A stretch of 64,000 nucleotides of DNA, from the NCBI GenBank assembly GCA_023105745.1, contig JALGQZ010000003.1, positions 43,982,185 to 44,046,184 on the forward strand, given 5' to 3'. Shown here piece after piece: positions 59,301 to 64,000 of this stretch. Made by a program: the position numbers and the translations under genes. The notes beneath the pieces are model-generated. The model worked only from the letters and a program-made list of their open reading frames with translations, did not search any database and was not told the origin of the DNA. How positions within the stretch are numbered: the first letter of the stretch is position 1; the number at the start of each line of letters is the position of its first letter. Source of the DNA: Austropuccinia psidii (taxonomy: Eukaryota > Basidiomycota > Pucciniomycetes > Pucciniales > Sphaerophragmiaceae).

Positions 59301-61682
59301 TTTACTCCACATCGATGTGATATATACATAATTATGCAAAATACCTATTCACTAAACCTTTAATCTTTCTTAGTTTCTTAAAAAATTATCGAAAGCAGAT
59401 GTCCTGTTTTAAGGGAATTTGATTCATTTTTTCAACAAAAATTGAACAAACAAGACATTCATCATTTTCATAATTTCCTATCTTCTTTAAGTGCTATCAA
59501 GTCTTTTGTAAAAGTTTATTTAAGGTTTTATGCACATTTTTATATTAAGTAAGAGACTGATTCCAATTGATAAATGAATGTAAATCCTCAATATCAGAAA
59601 ACATTATGTAAAATGGAGATAATGGAGAATTTTCAATTTTTTTTGCTATGTAAAAATCTCTAAAGTAAGAACCTTCATCTATCTGAAACGTTTGATGCCA
59701 AATGAATTGACATTTTGGCCAGATCAAACAGAAATTTCAGATTAATCTCTGGTTATTTTTCACTACTGGAAATTTCTTGCCAAAGCTCAAGTGGAAATAT
59801 TTATTTTAAATTTTTCAACACCAAGTTGGAATTTATGTTTTTGGTTCTATGAAATGTTTTCCCTTTCCCAAATATATTAATAGATTATAAATTACAACTT
59901 TTAGCCAAATATTTCGGTGAGAAGTTAAATTAATTTTGAGAAGATTTCAACATAATGGAAAATTACAAACCATCTAAATCCTAAAATTACTTTTTTCTTT
60001 CGATTTCTTTTGATTTCTCTATTGAAACCACTTTTTCCTCATTGGAGATACTTGAATTTGTTTTGAGTTTTTGGTTTCTTTTTTGATTATTCCCCCCTCA
60101 CTAGGTATTCATATTTGTTAAATAAGAAGGCATCAAATTATCAAAATATTCTTCACAAATAAATGAGTGACTCTTGAATTATGCTATATATAATTTAATT
60201 AGTATTGAAAAATGACAAACTGTAGACAGAAAAATATGAATATTTTGTGTATTGAAAAACCAAAATAATTGACATAAAGCTAATTTTTTTTCTTTTTGTT
60301 TGTTGATGGCCTTTTTTGATCAAATAGGTTCCCAAAAGGGAAAAAATTAAACAGATAAAAGATCTTGAATTTTCAGTATTAATGGTTTCATTAAAATAAC
60401 AGGATAATAAATATTAAAATAAGAATATGAACATAAAATAATAATATTATTATTATATTTACTTTTATTATTTTCTACTATCATAATTATAGATACTATT
60501 ATTATAGTTATTTTTGAAGAATTCATGATTAAAAGTGGGGAAAAATTGAAAAAAAAGAATTAAATAAAGATAGCCTTTATAAAAAAACCCTTTTGCTTAT
60601 AAAAAAGAGAATTATTATTACTATTAGTATTATAATTTCTTTTGGCACCTGTATGATCAAAATAAGAATTAAAAAAAAGGAAAAAAGGAGAAAATAAGAT
60701 AATCTGAATGAATATTAAATCTTTATATTTTGTTTTTTTTTTTTACAAAAGAAAGTTGTTCCAGGGGGTTTTAAAGACCCTCAACTGCCTGGGTGTACCC
60801 CGAGATCCCTAATCAATCAGAAGTGTTACTGGGTGACCAGAGATTCCCTAAAGGACCTCTTATGGCTTTGAATTGCTTTAAACACTCTGGAAGATTTTAT
60901 AAGTCCAAGAAAAATCCAAAAACACAAAAACACATTTAAAACCCATTCTTAGTTCAAGATTCAGTTATTTTTCCCTTTTTTCGTTGATTTTGTTTGTTTT
61001 TCTGTATTTTTGGCCTATTTTGATCACAAATACGAAACAAAAAAGCAATGATGATGATGATTATAATTAGTTTTCCTAATTAATGGTGAAATGTTTTATA
61101 TTTCACTTCTTTGTTTATTTTTTTCTTAAAATCTTCCCAATTTGAATAATCAAAGGCCTAAAAAAAATTGTCATAGTATTATTTTATTATGATGACTTTT
61201 TTGACAAAATAAAGTATTATCACCTTGAATTTCTTAGATAAGCTCATGAAGATATCTTAATGCTCTTTTGAAAACACTTTCATAAAGTATAAGGATTTTT
61301 TATGAGTAATACATGATAATTTGTTCTTTTCAAGAGATGTAAAAGCTAAATCCAAAGGGTTTACCTGCAATTTTGACCCAATGTCTGGAGGCTGGTTTTA
61401 GGAACAAATTTACAGCAAAATCATCAATGAAATAGTTTCTTTGATATATTTAGACTTCACAGATGAAAGGGAACACTAAATAATTCTATTCAAAAGGATT
61501 CAAAAGCTGAAGAATATTGGAATCTAAAGAATTTCATTGTATGCCAATGTATGAACTTGCAACTCAGTCTGTCTAACTGTATGAGATTGTGGCTTGGAAT
61601 ATAACAAAATTTGCTTTCCTTTGAGACAAGGTTAGAATATGGTTTTAAGAAGATTTCATCTAAGTTTGACCAAATTCAAACC
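56319..61682. other. 5.4 kb of AT-rich sequence, no gene seen
   Basis: No frame above 60 codons except short ones without domains. Two GC-richer islets stand out: about 59101-59145 (ACCCTGACCTTACCCTGGGGG) and 60755-60870 (CCAGGGGGTTTTAAAGACCC and following). They could be ends of very old elements. The flanking target duplications show this stretch is not the interior of an element bounded by the two solo LTRs. Confidence 0.5.
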
Positions 61683-63856
61683 TGTGAGCCAGTGAGGTAT
61701 GTATAACATACCCATAAGGCAACAAAGGACTTTACACACAGTTAAATATGTCTTCAACAGACTTTTTAATTTAATTTAAAAATGAAAAATAACAAAAAAT
61801 AAGTATAACTTTTTTTGGATAAACAAAGTTATAAATATTATGTCATTTTTGGATTCTACATCAAAAATAACCTAGGGTACACCCATAGGGTGTTACACCC
61901 AAAAATACTTATTTCTTATGTTATTGGAAGATTGAAGAATCTCACTGTACTAATGTTACTTTTTTAAAAAAATTTTAAAATTGCTAAATTTAAGGTTAAA
62001 TAAGCTTAAATTTAAAGTTGCATAAGGTTTATGCAAACTTACCAAAATTTTAGTTAAAATTGAGGTGTTGTGTATATTTACTGAATTGGCTAAGGATTTG
62101 CCATACAGGATGTAAATCCTGTGTGGGCTCAATTCAAAAGGGTTTAAGGTAATAGTATGGCTTTAAATAAATGAAAGGGCAAAATCCGCGAAAAAGGTGG
62201 GACAAAGGAAAAAGACCAAATAGAGCTGGGGCACCCAGCTATTTGGATCTGCAAGCATTAAATTAAGGTTTTCCACCTGTATTGGACGATTTTCAACCTT
62301 ATTTAAACTTTAAGATTAGACTTTGATCCAACCTTAAAGCATAAACTGGTTTTATCCCAAATTGGACAGGAATTTCAAGCTGCCACAGGGTGAATCCCAA
62401 TATGCAGGCTTGGAATTAAGATGTTAAGAACTGTCAAAACTGAATTAAGCTCAAGAAGCTTAAAGCTTCAAGGTTACAAGCATTAAAACCGTGTCAAAAG
62501 TTAAGGTTTAGTGAGTATTGCTATTTTACGTGGAAAAATAGCAATAACTTCAAAAATTCATTAAAAATTCAATTCTTAATTTATTTGCTTGAATATTTCA
62601 CACAAATTACAATGTAATATTATCTATGTATAAATTAAATTTTAAGCAATTTTATAGATAAATTTCCTGGGTAATTTGCCTTAAAATTTACTCTTTTAAT
62701 TAAGCTGAAAGAAAATTTCAATTTGTTTGAAAATTAATTAAAAATTGAGTTTAAGAGATTTCTGCTTGAAACTCTGTTTTTAAGTTTTTCATGTGATAAA
62801 CTTTAACATAAAGAAACTTATTTCATATTGAAACTTAAAATAATAAGTTTGAATGAGGATTAAAGTTAATTGGAGTTAAGAATAACACTGGTAACTTTAA
62901 ATTGGAATTAAAAATAAGTTGCCTTAAGTTAAGAAATTTATTTTTTGGCATGGTCTTTCAGTTTTGGCCTCAGAACGCACTCTATATTAATTATGAATCA
63001 TGAGAGTTGCTCTGAAGACATAAAAAGAGTCTTTTCATCACTGTTTTTGTCCATCATCATTGATCATTCCAATCATATTAGACACTTAAACAGGAAAAGT
63101 TTTATTATATATAAAATCTTATTATTAAAGTATTTCTTAAGCATTTCATTCTTTATAAATCTTAAAGTGAAGAATTCAGATCATAGAAATTAGATTACTG
63201 TTATAATCACCTATAATATATTTTGTTTTATAAACTTACTGTCTTTAAAATATCTTTTAAATCCACAAATTCCTCTCAAAAACTCTTTAATCATATTCTT
63301 TGTTATAAAATATCATTTTATCTTTTAAAATATTGATTTTAGGCGTGTTTTTAGCTTATAATTATTATTTAATAGAATAACTGTTGTTGCTTTACTTGTT
63401 GTATTAAATAAATATTATAAGTAAGTTTTCTCTAGAATTCTATATCTTTTTTTATCTATTATTAGTTTTTTATATAGAATTTTTCTATGATAATTATTTC
63501 TGCACAGTGTGTGTTTCAATTCTTTTATAAATAATGTTTGAATTATTCATAAGTGGTTAAATATTTATGTTTTCCATGTGTAATTGTCTCATTAAGAGCT
63601 TTACATTTCTTATTGTTATAATTGTCAGTGACTAGAACAATAATAGAATAAGTATAGTTCATTATAATTATTATATATTTTTTTATTATTATATTTTTTG
63701 TAATAATAATTAATTTGTTTTTATATAATTATTTTTAATAATCATATTTAAATTTTTGGTTATAATATTTTATTATATTATATTTTTCTACTGAGGATGG
63801 ACATAGTACTCTTGATATTGTCACTATTATCAAGAGTTTCATAGACAAAACTTACA
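61683..63856 (+). repeat. Solo LTR (2174 bp) with decayed target duplication
   Basis: Same family and orientation as 54170-56318, termini TGTGAGCC...CTTACA. Flanks are AAACC (61678-61682) and GAACC (63857-63861), matching at four of five bases. Interpreted as an older solo LTR. Frames inside (for example 62945-63193) are not genes. Confidence 0.75.
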
Positions 63857-63861
63857 GAACC

Positions 63862-64000
63862 TATGGAACCTGCCAGAAGGTCATAGCATTTTTTCATAAT
63901 GAGATAAGATTCAAATAGGAAAGAGAGCCAATAAAATAAATCTTTAATCACTGTTTTGACCTTCCAGAAAGAGAAATAGAAGTAATAAAGGACCTAACCA
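63862..64000. other. Window end, nothing recognised
   Basis: Short unique-looking stretch after the solo LTR. Confidence 0.4.

Noticed and set aside
54170..63856. A single element with LTRs at 54170-56318 and 61683-63856
   Set aside because: Each LTR has its own flanking 5-bp duplication and there is no coding interior, so two solo LTRs fit better.
1..64000. CRISPR arrays, bacterial operons, tRNA or rRNA genes
   Set aside because: Eukaryotic repeat landscape; no regularly spaced repeats and no tRNA or rRNA folds recognised.

Overview
The window looks like transposon-packed, AT-rich chromosome of a rust fungus (Basidiomycota, Pucciniales). The best match I can make from memory is the myrtle rust Austropuccinia psidii. 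Its genome is known for being very large and repeat-rich, and the gag N-termini at 24568 and 1175 and the basic repeat protein at 9081-8584 look like families I associate with it. No search was run, so the species is an inference. The one convincing host gene has short (78-100 nt) introns and a secretion signal, as expected for such a genome.

Layout. 1-8470: decayed Ty3/gypsy-like element (copy A, + strand) entering from the left and broken inside its 3' LTR. 8471-11786: 5' part of another element on the minus strand (gag-like remnant, PBS-like site, 1.9-kb LTR). 11787-14523: small GC-richer gene island holding a five-exon gene for a secreted six-cysteine protein (13360-14162). 14524-19568: young, structurally complete Ty1/copia element with one open gag-pol reading frame, LTRs, polypurine tract, a half-tRNA-type primer site and a perfect target duplication (CACTT). 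19574-21010: no gene seen. 21011-22362 and 31868-32453: one 1.9-kb LTR, inverted relative to the LTR at 9891-11786 and split by a Ty3/gypsy chromovirus (22363-31867, target duplication TCCAG). The chromovirus has an intact gag and a broken pol. 34501-34953: LTR fragment. 34954-46905: second copy (B) of the decayed family at window start, here with both LTRs. About 46906-53690: related, more decayed minus-strand element (copy C) that lacks RNase H/integrase and carries a separate 1.47-kb insertion. 54170-56318 and 61683-63856: two solo LTRs of one 2.15-kb family. 56319-61682: about 5.4 kb of AT-rich sequence in which I see no gene.

How the parts work. Only two elements look recent. In the copia element every catalytic residue I could check is present, and its two LTRs differ by one substitution plus one 63-bp indel. 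In the chromovirus, gag and pol are joined by what reads as a textbook -1 programmed frameshift signal: an in-phase slippery heptamer, a 6-nt spacer containing the gag stop, and a 10-bp stem. Its pol has since been broken at two places and has lost a zinc-finger cysteine. The older families A/B/C are dead. A and B share the same inactivating mutations while being nearly identical to each other, which points to duplication after death or to mobilisation in trans. The secreted-protein gene sits between inverted LTRs with the copia insertion 361 bp past its stop, a typical setting for a rust candidate effector.

No tRNA or rRNA gene and no CRISPR array was found. The most interesting items are the frameshift signal, the tRNA-Tyr-like primer site, the cysteine-rich secreted gene, and the unexplained 1.47-kb insertion with a 6-bp duplication.
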